This document shows positions 54,571 to 63,321 of a DNA stretch of 64,000 nucleotides, piece after piece; positions within the stretch are counted from its first letter, which is position 1; every line of letters begins with the position of its first letter. The notes under the pieces are model-generated. The model worked only from the letters and a program-made list of their open reading frames with translations, had not been told where the DNA came from and did not search any database. The position numbers were made by a program, and so were the translations under genes. The DNA comes from Bacteroidaceae bacterium (GTDB taxonomy: Bacteria; Bacteroidota; Bacteroidia; Bacteroidales; Bacteroidaceae): contig JAFZDY010000037.1 of the NCBI GenBank assembly GCA_017560945.1, positions 1 to 64,000 on the forward strand, written 5' to 3'.

Positions 54571-55410
54571 TTACTTAGGACGTTTAAAAAGACAGAAATT
54601 ATACCACACATTTAGATGTAATGAAGATATGTCCATATCGTCAGCCACCTTGTTAAAATCCTGACAATAAGAGACTCCTATTCCTATACGTTTATACTCC
54701 ATTCCGACTCCCACATTCAAGGCACACTGAAATCTTCCCCAAGCGTCATCCCCCATGGCATAATCAGAACTTCTCTTCCCATCATCAAAAAGATCATAGG
54801 TTTTAGACTCCGAATCAATCCACCCTGCCACATTCCAACGAAAATTCAATCCTATATTAGGTAAAACGGAAACATCCTTTCCTAATGAATATCTGTATCC
54901 TACCCCAATAGGTAACCTCAAAGAAACCAAACGCGTGTCAGACTTTTTTATACGATAATCTTGCACTTCTGTATATTGAATACCAATACAAGTTTCGAGG
55001 TACAAAGGATGTAGCTTCGACAAATTATATTTTTCCGAAATAAGCAAACCAAACCCAATCGCATCATTTGCTTTACGAACCGCCGGTATATACGAAAACA
55101 TCAAACTTGAAAGCCCTGTTCCCGAAACAGAGAATTTTTCTAAAGGAGGAAGAATCTTTTTTTCAACAACTTCACAATCTTCCGCAAGAGCAACTTCATC
55201 ATTCTTTTTAATGGTAAACACATCCGTCTTTCCTATTTTGTGTATAGTTGCACCATGTTTATTTTCAGTAGTATAGAAAATTGACTCTTTTCCAATCTCT
55301 ACATTATAGACGGTTTTTACTTCTCCATTCTTCAACACTAATATATCCTGTGCATTAATCGCAGGAATAAACAAAACTAACAAACAAAAATAAATAAGTA
55401 TTCTTTTCAT
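54571..55410 (-). CDS. Outer-membrane barrel-type protein of unknown function
   Basis: 279 residues. A signal peptide (ILIYFCLLVLFIPAINAQ) is followed by a ~70-residue domain with ILVLKNGEVKTVYNVEIGKE and IHKIGKTDVFTIKKNDE. That pattern is common in Bacteroidetes proteins where a short beta unit precedes an outer-membrane barrel. From ~95 on come alternating strands (TGLSSLMFSYIPAVRK, LRLPIGVGYRYSLGKDV, VGVGMEYKRIGIGVSYCQDF). The structured RNA at 55461-55680 lies immediately upstream on the same strand and ends in a terminator, so this gene probably needs another promoter or readthrough. Confidence 0.75.
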   Translation of the reverse strand: MKRILIYFCLLVLFIPAINAQDILVLKNGEVKTVYNVEIGKESIFYTTENKHGATIHKIGKTDVFTIKKNDEVALAEDCEVVEKKILPPLEKFSVSGTGLSSLMFSYIPAVRKANDAIGFGLLISEKYNLSKLHPLYLETCIGIQYTEVQDYRIKKSDTRLVSLRLPIGVGYRYSLGKDVSVLPNIGLNFRWNVAGWIDSESKTYDLFDDGKRSSDYAMGDDAWGRFQCALNVGVGMEYKRIGIGVSYCQDFNKVADDMDISSLHLNVWYNFCLFKRPK

Positions 55411-55460
55411 TATCGATATTTTAAATTATTCATTCATTAGGACTGGATGAAAACAACAAT

Positions 55461-55680
55461 AAAAAAGCGTGGACTCAAACTTCGTCTACGCTTATCGAGG
55501 TATCGCCAAACACCATTGCACCATATACGAGTAAAAGCCCACGCCAAAGAGCGTGAGCATCAACTTTTACTCTCGGTGCTTATTTCAATTGGCGATTTTC
55601 GATAAGCAAGAATAAAGCTAACGCTTCTTTATCAATATGTCTTTTGTCCGTTATGTTACATAGGCTTCAATTTTTTTCAT
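55461..55680 (-). ncRNA. ssrS: Structured RNA with 6S RNA (SsrS)-like architecture
   Basis: A minus-strand transcript of ~220 bases is predicted from a TACTTTTG box (55687-55694) and an intrinsic terminator (stem 55465-55474 with 55484-55493, then A-run/T-run 55461-55466). Folding by eye gives a closing stem (55589-55607 with 55490-55509, split by small internal loops) and an open central bubble. An apical arm follows (GCACC/GGTGC and a 9-bp GAGTAAAAG stem), with a terminal CACGC/GCGTG hairpin. This closing stem-bubble-terminal stem plan is that of 6S RNA, which sequesters RNA polymerase. Name inferred from shape only. Confidence 0.55.
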
Positions 55681-55686
55681 TCGTCG

Positions 55687-55694
55687 CAAAAGTA
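55687..55694 (-). promoter_or_regulatory. -7 promoter box of the 6S-like RNA
   Basis: CAAAAGTA on the plus strand reads TACTTTTG on the minus strand, with no open frame directly behind it. Confidence 0.55.
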
Positions 55695-55725
55695 ACTATA
55701 ATCTTTCAAACAACAAAGAAAATTA

Positions 55726-55956
55726 TTAGTGTCTGCTAAAAATAATGTACGATTTTAAAGTTAGGGCAGAGCTCCTATTTTGAAGGAGCTTCCCTTTGTG
55801 GTTATCTTTGAGTAAAATATAACCATGGGCAAAAGTACACATTCCTCGTCCATTCGAGTTTGCAACGCGGATATTCTGAGCTTCAGCATTTACAATGGAA
55901 ATTATTAATGCGACAAAGATAATGCTTTTTACCGGAAATAATGAGCTGAAAAACAA
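55726..55956 (-). other. Possible small frame with signal-like start, probably a remnant
   Basis: A 76-codon frame starting MFFSSLFPVKSIIFVALIIS and running into NAEAQNIRVANSNGRG, the peptide version of the 56-bp repeat. The hydrophobic start could be a signal sequence, but the rest has no family look and there is no promoter. It is probably a decayed gene or chance frame around the repeat. Confidence 0.2.
55842..55897. repeat. Dispersed 56-bp repeat, copy 2
   Basis: Partner of 54311-54366, about 79% identical by eye and gap-free, in the same orientation, on the other side of the 54571 gene and the 6S-like RNA. Confidence 0.55.
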
Positions 55957-56178
55957 AGAATTTAAGAAGATGTGTGTAGAACATAATTTTGTTTCGGGTT
56001 ATTTTTCGAATTATTGGCATTCAATGTGAAATATAAGTGTTCTTTTTCTTTACACCCTCTGGTAATAAATCCCATATTCCTATTTCCTTTCTATTTCATC
56101 CAAGGAGAAGGCTCTGTGAGAGTTTTTTTGGGGTATATATATGCAATGTCCGAAGGCCGGAAGACAGAAGACGGGAAG

Positions 56179-56289
56179 TGCGTCTGCACAAGTTCTGCCA
56201 GCTGTGTGCAGACGGTCGGCGGAGTTTCTGCAGACACTATACTATAGCTTCTGCAGACGGACAATAGAGGTTGTGCACACGGACAGGGG
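56179..56289. repeat. 22-bp phased TGCA palindrome array (5 units)
   Basis: TGCA-centred dyads of the type TCTGCAGAC or GTGCACAC have TGCA at 56185, 56207, 56229, 56252 and 56274, i.e. steps of 22, 22, 23 and 22. Several units continue with ACGG. It lies in the 56.0-56.75 kb stretch, which has no convincing gene; the rest of that stretch holds further small palindromes (GCGCGAGAATCGCG, and a CTTACCTC/GAGGTAAG hairpin near 56475-56510). Confidence 0.7.
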
Positions 56290-56763
56290 GAAATGTGACT
56301 GCAAACGGGTGAAATGTATAACTCCCATAATTATACAATCCGACTGTATAAATATGCAAAACTGACCGCGCGAGAATCGCGTATATGGGCGCGACTTTTC
56401 TTTCGGACGAATATAAGCGAGAATTTTGAAAGGCGGATATGTCGTTGACTATCAGCAGGAAGATAATAAAACTTACCTCGGAGTTAACGTTTCTTTGTCT
56501 CTGAGGTAAGGTAATGAAAAAACGCTTTTTTCGATTTCTTGACAATGGGGAAATAAAATTCTTTACAGAAGGGAAGTTCCTCCAATTCTCCTGAATGGGG
56601 AGGAATCAAAACAGAAATGAATGGCTCAAATCCAGGTGGCTTATTTTATACGCGGATTTTTCGTCTTATTGAACCTTGAACCCTGAAACCCCGCGCTTTA
56701 GCGCATTGAACCTTGAACCTTTGAATAAGACGTGTCATTCGTAACTTGTAGTTCGTCACTGAA

Positions 56764-58821
56764 TCACATCCTCCACCTCAACTGTAAACCCATGTCTTCG
56801 CGGTGAGGTTGGTTGATAAGTTCGGTGCCGTTGCCTATGGTTGCACGGTCGTAGTAATGGGTGTGCGAGAGGTGTGCAAGGAGTGTAAATTGCGAACAGA
56901 TGTTCCACTGGCAAGTGGCGGAGGTGTGTAGGCCGTGACCATAGTACGAGGGGAAAGAGAAGGTGTGAAGCAAGCCACGTTCGTAGATGCTGATGCGGGT
57001 ATCGTAGTTGTCGGTATGAAAGTACGATAGGTTGGCATAGAGGGACAAGGGGTATGCCTGAGGTTGCCAGGTGATGCGCTGGGTGCACATGGCTCCGTAG
57101 TAGGTCTTTCCCGCGAAGTCGAGGCGTGTAGCATTGACGAGAGTCCCCATTGAGAGTGAGGGAATGGGAGTATAGTCGTGTTGCAAGAGCAAGCGGTGCT
57201 GGGTGTGAAGGGTCAGGGGGCGTGAGGGGTGGTTTGTATTGTCGCGCTCCTTCAGTTTGAGCTTGTAGCGTACGGTGGTGCGGTGCGTGTCGTTGGGGGT
57301 ATAGACGAGTCGAACCATGCCTTCGCCAGCGTACGAGGCGTTGCTCACCAGGTATTTGACCCATGGGAAATAGCAGAAGTCGGCATACGCTGATAGTTGC
57401 CAGTGGGTCCACAAAGGGGTGTCGAGACCCAGGTAGAGACCACTTTCGTTGCGCAGAACACTATTTTCACTGAACGAGTTTGCCCACAGGGCGGTGTAGT
57501 GGTGGGCATAATATCGTTGTACCAATGTGAGGGTTTGTCTGTCGGCCAGGCGTAGTTGCAACTTGTTGACGGTAGCCAGTGCACCGCCTTGGTCGATGGC
57601 TGTCTCACCTGCCAACTGGAGGCGTGGATGGAGGTACATATAATCCATGCCCATGGTGGTGAACTTCTGGCCTTGTGGGTAGTATTTTCGATATAGTTGT
57701 TCACCGGGATTCAGTGCGCGGTTGAAAAAGTTATGAACAACTGTTAATCCACCGTGAAAACCTCCATGGTGAACGGTTAAGTTGCCGCCATACAAGGTGT
57801 TACGTATGTTTTCACGCTTGCTGTATTCGAGTGGAGTACGGTGAAGTCCATCAGTTTTCAACGAAGTTATTAACAGGTCCTTGTTAAGTGTGGCATCCAT
57901 TGTGCGGTGTGAAACGAAGGCTGTGACCTCTGCCCCACTCCACAGATTGACGGTGGTGGCAACACCGCGAAAAGCCGATTGTTCGCTGGTGGAGGTATGT
58001 CGTTTGATGCCTCGTGAACCCCACCCTATGGAGTTGAGGGTGGCTGTCTTTCCCATGTTGAACCCGGTGTTTATCACTACGCCCTGTCCGAAGTGCAGAC
58101 GATAATCGCCTATTACAAGGTTTTTCAATCGGCCTACATTGCTGAGCATCACGTGAAGGCTGGTGTAGTCGTACCCATTGAATCCGCCCTTGAACAGGGC
58201 TTCGCCGGCATCCTTTTCCACCACCAATCCTATGGCAAGTTTGTTCGCAAAGCGGTACTGGTACTTCAGGTTGTGGTAAAAGGGTTCGCCCAGGTACTGG
58301 CGGTTGGGGTATTGGGTCAGTATCTCCTCGGGGTATGTTTGGTATCCAGCCTTTTTATAGAAGGGTATGTTGAGTCGGGTGATGGCCTCGTGTGTGCCAT
58401 ACTTCAGCAAGTTGTCGAGTGTAAGTCGCTTGCTTGCAGGTTCGTCCTTGGAGATTGGGGCGGTGTAAACAAAGTGTCGGAGCAGGTGGCGTGTGTGGTA
58501 ATCGATGCTATCGATGAGCAGTAGTTCGCCTGTGCTGAGCAGTTCGCCATTGTACTGAATATAACGGTGTATGGCTTGTATGTGTGAGGGGTTCAGGAAT
58601 GGGAGTTTGCCGAGTTCTTCGGCCGTGGCGGTGTTTATGTTCAACGGATGTGCATACAGGTGGCTCAGTTCCTCGAAAAGCAACTCTTGTTGTGCGGCGG
58701 TGGTTTCTTCACCACCCTCCTCGAGCAGTTCTTCATAAATGCGTTGCCAATCGTCCTGTGCCATCGTGGGGATGATGGCGGTGAGGGTTATGCACAAGGT
58801 TATAAACAATGTTTTCAACAT
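56764..58821 (-). CDS. Helix-hairpin-helix domain outer-membrane protein
   Basis: 685 residues. The signal peptide is TLFITLCITLTAIIPTMAQD. A helix-hairpin-helix pair follows at ~55-115 (PLNINTATAEELGKLPFLNP, HIQAIHRYIQYNGELLSTGE), similar to ComEA-type DNA-binding units. Then ~550 residues have a beta-barrel pattern with many aromatics, ending QLRWRM. This unusual HhH-plus-barrel build recurs in Bacteroidetes; DNA binding or uptake is a possible but unproven role. It overlaps folK by seven bases as the last gene of the 63-57 kb cluster. Confidence 0.8.
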   Translation of the reverse strand: MLKTLFITLCITLTAIIPTMAQDDWQRIYEELLEEGGEETTAAQQELLFEELSHLYAHPLNINTATAEELGKLPFLNPSHIQAIHRYIQYNGELLSTGELLLIDSIDYHTRHLLRHFVYTAPISKDEPASKRLTLDNLLKYGTHEAITRLNIPFYKKAGYQTYPEEILTQYPNRQYLGEPFYHNLKYQYRFANKLAIGLVVEKDAGEALFKGGFNGYDYTSLHVMLSNVGRLKNLVIGDYRLHFGQGVVINTGFNMGKTATLNSIGWGSRGIKRHTSTSEQSAFRGVATTVNLWSGAEVTAFVSHRTMDATLNKDLLITSLKTDGLHRTPLEYSKRENIRNTLYGGNLTVHHGGFHGGLTVVHNFFNRALNPGEQLYRKYYPQGQKFTTMGMDYMYLHPRLQLAGETAIDQGGALATVNKLQLRLADRQTLTLVQRYYAHHYTALWANSFSENSVLRNESGLYLGLDTPLWTHWQLSAYADFCYFPWVKYLVSNASYAGEGMVRLVYTPNDTHRTTVRYKLKLKERDNTNHPSRPLTLHTQHRLLLQHDYTPIPSLSMGTLVNATRLDFAGKTYYGAMCTQRITWQPQAYPLSLYANLSYFHTDNYDTRISIYERGLLHTFSFPSYYGHGLHTSATCQWNICSQFTLLAHLSHTHYYDRATIGNGTELINQPHREDMGLQLRWRM

Positions 58822-59300
58822 ACCTCTTCATCTTGTAGTTCGCTGCACAGGGTATGTATATCCTTTTGCAAAACGGGGTGTACGAGGGTGGGTGCAATTT
58901 CTGCCAACGGTTGTAGTACGAAGAGCCTGCGGTGCAACAGGGGGTGTGGCAGGGTCAGTGCAGGGGTGTCCATCACCACATCGTCGTAGAAAAGGATGTC
59001 GATGTCGATGAGGCGGTCGGAGTATTGTCGGTTTACGGTCTTGTGTGTGCGCCCCAACGAGCGTTCGATGCGTTGGGTAGTTTCGAGTAACTCTTCGGGA
59101 CTGAGATTGGTTTCCACCACCACGGCATTGTTGAGGAATGAGTTTTCCGAGGTAAATCCCCATGGGGCAGAAACATAAGGAGCAGATTGGGACACAATGG
59201 TCCCAACCTGCTCCTCTATAAGTGTAAGAGCTATGTGCAAATTCTGTGCCTTGTTGCCCAGATTTGTTCCTAAGGATAAGTAGGCAAGGTGGCTTGTCAT
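58815..59300 (-). CDS. folK: 2-amino-4-hydroxy-6-hydroxymethyldihydropteridine pyrophosphokinase
   Basis: A 161-residue folate-pathway enzyme transferring pyrophosphate from ATP to hydroxymethyl-dihydropterin. Motifs: LSLGTNLGNKAQNL, QSAPYVSAPWGF, NNAVVVETNLSPEELL, the metal-binding DRLIDIDILFYDD and TLPHPLLHRRLFVLQPLAEI. It lies three bases after queA and overlaps the following HhH gene. Confidence 0.93.
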   Translation of the reverse strand: MTSHLAYLSLGTNLGNKAQNLHIALTLIEEQVGTIVSQSAPYVSAPWGFTSENSFLNNAVVVETNLSPEELLETTQRIERSLGRTHKTVNRQYSDRLIDIDILFYDDVVMDTPALTLPHPLLHRRLFVLQPLAEIAPTLVHPVLQKDIHTLCSELQDEEVC

Positions 59301-59303
59301 TTG

Positions 59304-60362
59304 TTATCTGTTGATAATCAACATGGCATCGCCGTAGGTACCGAAGCGGTAGCCCTCTTTCACGGCTGTCTTGTACGCATTCATCACAAGGTCGTATCCA
59401 CCGAAGGCCGCTACCATCATAAGCAATGTGGAGAGTGGCAGATGGAAGTTTGACACCATGCTGGTTGCTACACTGAAGTCGTAGGGAGGGAAGATGAACT
59501 TGTTTGTCCAGCCCTCGTACTCTTTCAGGTTTCCGTCGGTGCCGGCAGCAGTTTCCAATGCACGCATGGTGGTGGTGCCGATGGCACATACCTCGTGTTC
59601 GCCTTCCTTGGCGGCATTTACTATGTCACAGGCTTCGCGCTCTACGAACATCTGTTCGCTATCGGTCTTGTGCTTGGTCAGGTCCTCCACATCAATGTCG
59701 CGGAAATTTCCAAGACCTGCATGCAGGGTGACAAAGGCGCGATCCACACCTCTAATCTCCATGCGCTTGAGCAACTCGCGGCTGAAGTGCAAGCCGGCTG
59801 TAGGAGCCGTTACTGCTCCTTCGTGGCGTGCAAAGAGGGTTTGGAAACGCTCTTCATCCTCCTCCTCCACGGGGCGGTTTACGATTTCTTTTGGGATGGG
59901 TGTTTCACCGAGTGCGTACAATGCACGCTTGAACTCGTCGTGAGGTCCGTCATAGAGGAAACGCAGGGTACGTCCGCGTGAAGTGGTATTGTCGATGACC
60001 TCGGCTACCATTGAATCGTCCTCGCCGAAGTAGAGCTTGTTGCCAATACGGATTTTGCGGGCAGGATCTACCAATACATCCCACAAGCGGAACTCTTCAT
60101 TCAGTTCGCGCAACAGAAACACTTCGATGCGGGCACCGGTCTTCTCCTTGTTTCCATAGAGACGAGCGGGGAATACTTTGGTGTCGTTGAACACGAACAC
60201 ATCCTTTTCGTCGAAATATTCCAGGATGTCCTTGAACATGCGGTGCTCTATCAGCCCACTCTTCTTGTGTACCACCATCAGACGCGATTCGTCGCGATGA
60301 TTGGTGGGGTGAAGTGCTATCTGCTCCTCAGGGAGTTTAAACTTGAATTGTGATAGTTTCAT
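59304..60362 (-). CDS. queA: S-adenosylmethionine:tRNA ribosyltransferase-isomerase
   Basis: A 352-residue enzyme forming epoxyqueuosine in tRNA from preQ1 and SAM. Blocks: [77 protein letters not shown] and [20 protein letters not shown]. The length is normal. It lies between truB and folK with gaps of 3-13 bases, so it is certainly cotranscribed. Confidence 0.94.
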   Translation of the reverse strand: MKLSQFKFKLPEEQIALHPTNHRDESRLMVVHKKSGLIEHRMFKDILEYFDEKDVFVFNDTKVFPARLYGNKEKTGARIEVFLLRELNEEFRLWDVLVDPARKIRIGNKLYFGEDDSMVAEVIDNTTSRGRTLRFLYDGPHDEFKRALYALGETPIPKEIVNRPVEEEDEERFQTLFARHEGAVTAPTAGLHFSRELLKRMEIRGVDRAFVTLHAGLGNFRDIDVEDLTKHKTDSEQMFVEREACDIVNAAKEGEHEVCAIGTTTMRALETAAGTDGNLKEYEGWTNKFIFPPYDFSVATSMVSNFHLPLSTLLMMVAAFGGYDLVMNAYKTAVKEGYRFGTYGDAMLIINR

Positions 60363-60375
60363 ACCTTATATGTAT

Positions 60376-61089
60376 TTATTGATTTATTGTCGTTTCGATC
60401 TGTTGTTCATCCAACCATTGGGGGAAGGTTTCGAGGTCGAGGCAATCCTCCAATCTGACCTCTCCTACACGGGTGCGGCACAATCCGATGAGGTGTGCAC
60501 CACTGTCGAGTGCCTGGCCGATGTCGCGTGCGAGAGCTCGGATGTAAGTGCCCTTGCTACACACTACGCGTATCTTGATGACCATTTCCTCGAGGTTGCA
60601 TTCCAACAGTTCTATTTCGTCGATGACGAGGGTCTTGGCCTTCAATTCCACCTCTTCACCTTTGCGAGCCAGGTCGTATGCGCGTTTGCCATCAACCTTA
60701 CAGGCCGAGAATGCGGGCGGTATCTGTTCGATGGTTCCCAGGAAACGCTTCAGCACCTCCTCCACCAGAGGGCGGGTGATGTGTGCGGTGGGATAGGTGG
60801 CATCAATCTCCTTTTCCAAATCGAAAGAGGGTGTGGTGGCTCCCAACTTCAGGGTAGCTACGTACTCTTTGGTGTGGTATTGAAATTCCTCGATGCGCTT
60901 TGTGGCGCGGCCAGTGCACACAATCATGACACCTGTAGCCAATGGATCCAGTGTGCCTGCGTGTCCTACCTTCATCTTCTTGATGCCCAACTTGCGGCAC
61001 AAGTGATAACGTGCCTTCCCCACTACAGCAAACGAGGTGAGACGCAGGGGCTTATTGAAACAAAGTACTTCTCCTTCTATGAAATTCAT
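60376..61089 (-). CDS. truB: tRNA pseudouridine-55 synthase
   Basis: A 237-residue enzyme making pseudouridine 55 in the tRNA T-loop. The catalytic Asp is in GHAGTLDPLATGVM (~41-54); other blocks are PPAFSACKVDGKRAYDLARK and CSKGTYIRALARDIG. It is shorter than E. coli TruB, lacking much of the PUA domain as in other Bacteroidetes. The start overlaps the uppP stop as TGATG. Confidence 0.94.
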   Translation of the reverse strand: MNFIEGEVLCFNKPLRLTSFAVVGKARYHLCRKLGIKKMKVGHAGTLDPLATGVMIVCTGRATKRIEEFQYHTKEYVATLKLGATTPSFDLEKEIDATYPTAHITRPLVEEVLKRFLGTIEQIPPAFSACKVDGKRAYDLARKGEEVELKAKTLVIDEIELLECNLEEMVIKIRVVCSKGTYIRALARDIGQALDSGAHLIGLCRTRVGEVRLEDCLDLETFPQWLDEQQIETTINQ

Positions 61090-61934
61090 CAGATAATCTC
61101 TAAACTATGTCCGGTCATTAACAGGATAAGAATAACTGCACCCACCACGATGCGGTACCATCCGAAAGCTTTGAAACCATATTTGGTGACAAAACTGATG
61201 AAGAACTTGATGGCCAGCAGGGCTACGATGAAAGCCACGGCATTGCCCACGATGAGGGTGGTGAGGTTGTCGGTGATAAGTTCTACTCCACCTTCCTTGA
61301 TGAGTTTGTACACCTTATACACAGTGGCTCCCAACATGGTAGGTACGGCCAAGAAGAACGAGAACTCGGCTGCAGCCTTGCGTGTCAGGCGTTGCGACAT
61401 TCCACCTACGATGGTGGCCATCGAGCGCGACACGCCAGGTATCATGGAGATGCATTGGAAGATACCCACCATCAATGCACGTTTTTCGGTGAACGGTGTA
61501 TCCTCGCTTCCCTTGTTGAAGATGCGGTCGCAAAAGAGCATGAACACACCACCCAATACAAGGGTGATGGCTACTACTTCGACGCGTTCGAGCATGGCAT
61601 CAATGGCGTCGCTGAACAGAAGTCCGAAGACGGCGGCAGGAAGGAAGGCGATGAACAGTTTCCAATAGAAGTCGTACTTGTGCAACAACTTCCTGAAGGC
61701 TGAAGCGCCCTTGGGGGCTGGTGTGTGATTCAGTTGGAAGAAACGCTTCCAATAGAGGCATACTACGGACAGGATGGCGCCGAACTGAATGATGAATGTG
61801 AAGGCTTTCACAAATGTGGTGCTCTCCACACCCAATAGGTTTTGTGCAATAATCATGTGGCCAGTGGACGATACAGGCAGAAACTCTGTCAGTCCTTCCA
61901 CGATGGCGATGATGATGGTTTGTAGTGTATCCAT
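61089..61934 (-). CDS. uppP: Undecaprenyl-diphosphatase
   Basis: A 281-residue integral membrane enzyme recycling undecaprenyl diphosphate for cell-wall and glycan synthesis (BacA family). The active-site motif [17 protein letters not shown] is at ~14-30 and the second motif [13 protein letters not shown] is near residue 165. It lies between DUF3098 and truB. Confidence 0.95.
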   Translation of the reverse strand: MDTLQTIIIAIVEGLTEFLPVSSTGHMIIAQNLLGVESTTFVKAFTFIIQFGAILSVVCLYWKRFFQLNHTPAPKGASAFRKLLHKYDFYWKLFIAFLPAAVFGLLFSDAIDAMLERVEVVAITLVLGGVFMLFCDRIFNKGSEDTPFTEKRALMVGIFQCISMIPGVSRSMATIVGGMSQRLTRKAAAEFSFFLAVPTMLGATVYKVYKLIKEGGVELITDNLTTLIVGNAVAFIVALLAIKFFISFVTKYGFKAFGWYRIVVGAVILILLMTGHSLEII

Positions 61935-61944
61935 TGGCTATATA

Positions 61945-62199
61945 TCAATCCTCTTTTCCTTCTACTTCGTTACAGTTGCACTTGGGTTTGCACAAGATGC
62001 CGTAAATCATGAAGATGAATCCGAAGAAGCATACGGCGGGAGCCACTTTGATGCGACGCACACTGAAGATGTCTGGCTCGAAGTGTGTCTCGGTAGAGCC
62101 AGGTCCGCTCATCAAGATAAATCCCAGGATGATGATAACCATGCCGATAGCCAGCAGGATGTAATTCTTTTTGCCAAAGGCCAATGTCTTTTTGTCCAT
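61945..62199 (-). CDS. DUF3098 family small membrane protein
   Basis: 84 residues with two hydrophobic helices (YILLAIGMVIIILGFILM, VAPAVCFFGFIFMIYGILC), as in DUF3098, a Bacteroidetes family nearly always between ftsX and uppP. The C-terminal tail is acidic. Its function is unknown; conserved order suggests a link to FtsEX-dependent wall hydrolysis. Confidence 0.87.
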   Translation of the reverse strand: MDKKTLAFGKKNYILLAIGMVIIILGFILMSGPGSTETHFEPDIFSVRRIKVAPAVCFFGFIFMIYGILCKPKCNCNEVEGKED

Positions 62200-62254
62200 A
62201 TCTATTTTTTCTTTTTTTTATTCTCTAACTTTTTGTTGAAAAATGATTCGTTGC

Positions 62255-63124
62255 TTACGCATAGTACAGTGTGTCGGTCTTCATCCGCAAGTAGCGATTG
62301 ATGCTGATGTAGGCACACAATACGGTGATGCAGATTCCGAATATCATGACTGCGCCCATCACCATCAGCATCGTGTCGGTGTTGATGATGTGTATCAGTT
62401 GGGGCTCGTAGCTTACCAACCAATGTCCGCCGGTTATCAGCAATCCGTTGGCAAGCAATCCTGAGATGAAGCCTACCCACAGGTTTCTTATCAGGAAGGG
62501 GCGGCGGATGAAACTCCAATCGGCACCTACCAGCTTCATCGTGTGGATGAGGAAACGCTTGGCATAGATGGTCAATCGAATGGTGTTGTTGATGAGCGAG
62601 AAGGAGATGACCATGAGCAATGCGGCCAGGGCCAACAGTACGGCACTTATCTTCTGCACATTGCGATTCACTGTGTCGACCAGTGCCTCGGGGTAGATGA
62701 TTTCCTGAATGTTGCCCCTCTTCAAGATGTCTTTCTCTATCCAAGCAAGGCTATCGGAATTGGCATATTCGGAGTTCAACTGAATCTCGATAGATGCAGT
62801 GAAGGGGTTGTATCCGATGAACTCCTGAGGGTCGGTACCCATGGCTTCTGTCTCCTCCTGCAATGCCTGCTCCTTGGATATGTAGGTGGTGGCTTTCACA
62901 TAGGGTTGTGCGTCCAGTGCCTTTTGGAGTTTCATGATGTCGGTCTCCCTCATCTTGTCACTCAAAAGGGCGGAGAAACAGATGTTCTCACGGACATACA
63001 CCGACAGGTTACCGGCGGATAATACAAAGAACACCACCATGCCCAGCAACAGCAATACCATAGTGGTACTGATGCAGGATGTGATGAACTGCATATTGAA
63101 GAAAGAATAATGCTTATTACTCAT
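62255..63124 (-). CDS. ftsX: Cell division protein FtsX
   Basis: About 289 residues from MSNKHYSFFNMQFITSC; ATG 63133 is an alternative. One N-terminal helix (TTMVLLLLGMVVFFVLSAG) precedes a periplasmic domain (~45-165) and three C-terminal helices. The motif FLIHTMKLVGADWSFIRRPF is the FtsX signature. With FtsE it transmits ATP hydrolysis across the membrane to activate peptidoglycan hydrolases. ftsE is not adjacent here. Confidence 0.92.
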   Translation of the reverse strand: MSNKHYSFFNMQFITSCISTTMVLLLLGMVVFFVLSAGNLSVYVRENICFSALLSDKMRETDIMKLQKALDAQPYVKATTYISKEQALQEETEAMGTDPQEFIGYNPFTASIEIQLNSEYANSDSLAWIEKDILKRGNIQEIIYPEALVDTVNRNVQKISAVLLALAALLMVISFSLINNTIRLTIYAKRFLIHTMKLVGADWSFIRRPFLIRNLWVGFISGLLANGLLITGGHWLVSYEPQLIHIINTDTMLMVMGAVMIFGICITVLCAYISINRYLRMKTDTLYYA

Positions 63125-63275
63125 GGGGTACAATACACCTAAATTTGGTGCAAAATAACAAATTATTCCCCTATTTATGGGGTTTCGTTAGGGTTATTTA
63201 ACGCGAGCGTGTACATAATTGTCTTCTGTGTGCGTACTTTTCCCTCAAATTCTTGTCGCATCTGAAAAGTTTGCC

Positions 63276-63283
63276 TATATTTG
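63276..63283 (+). promoter_or_regulatory. -7 promoter box for the DUF4254 gene
   Basis: TATATTTG, 38 bases before the ATG at 63322; it excludes a longer frame from 63253. Confidence 0.55.
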
Positions 63284-63321
63284 CACCTATAAAAAGTTTT
63301 TTATCATATCATCGCGAAAAT

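Noticed and set aside
55461-55680. tmRNA, RNase P RNA or SRP RNA as identity of the structured RNA
   Set aside because: No tRNA-like ends, tag frame, P4-like core or SRP tetraloop helix was seen; the single long stem with central bubble fits 6S better.
56014-56247. Small plus-strand frame of 77 codons in the 56 kb gap
   Set aside because: It runs into the TGCA array, has no promoter or family look, and other frames there are equally open.
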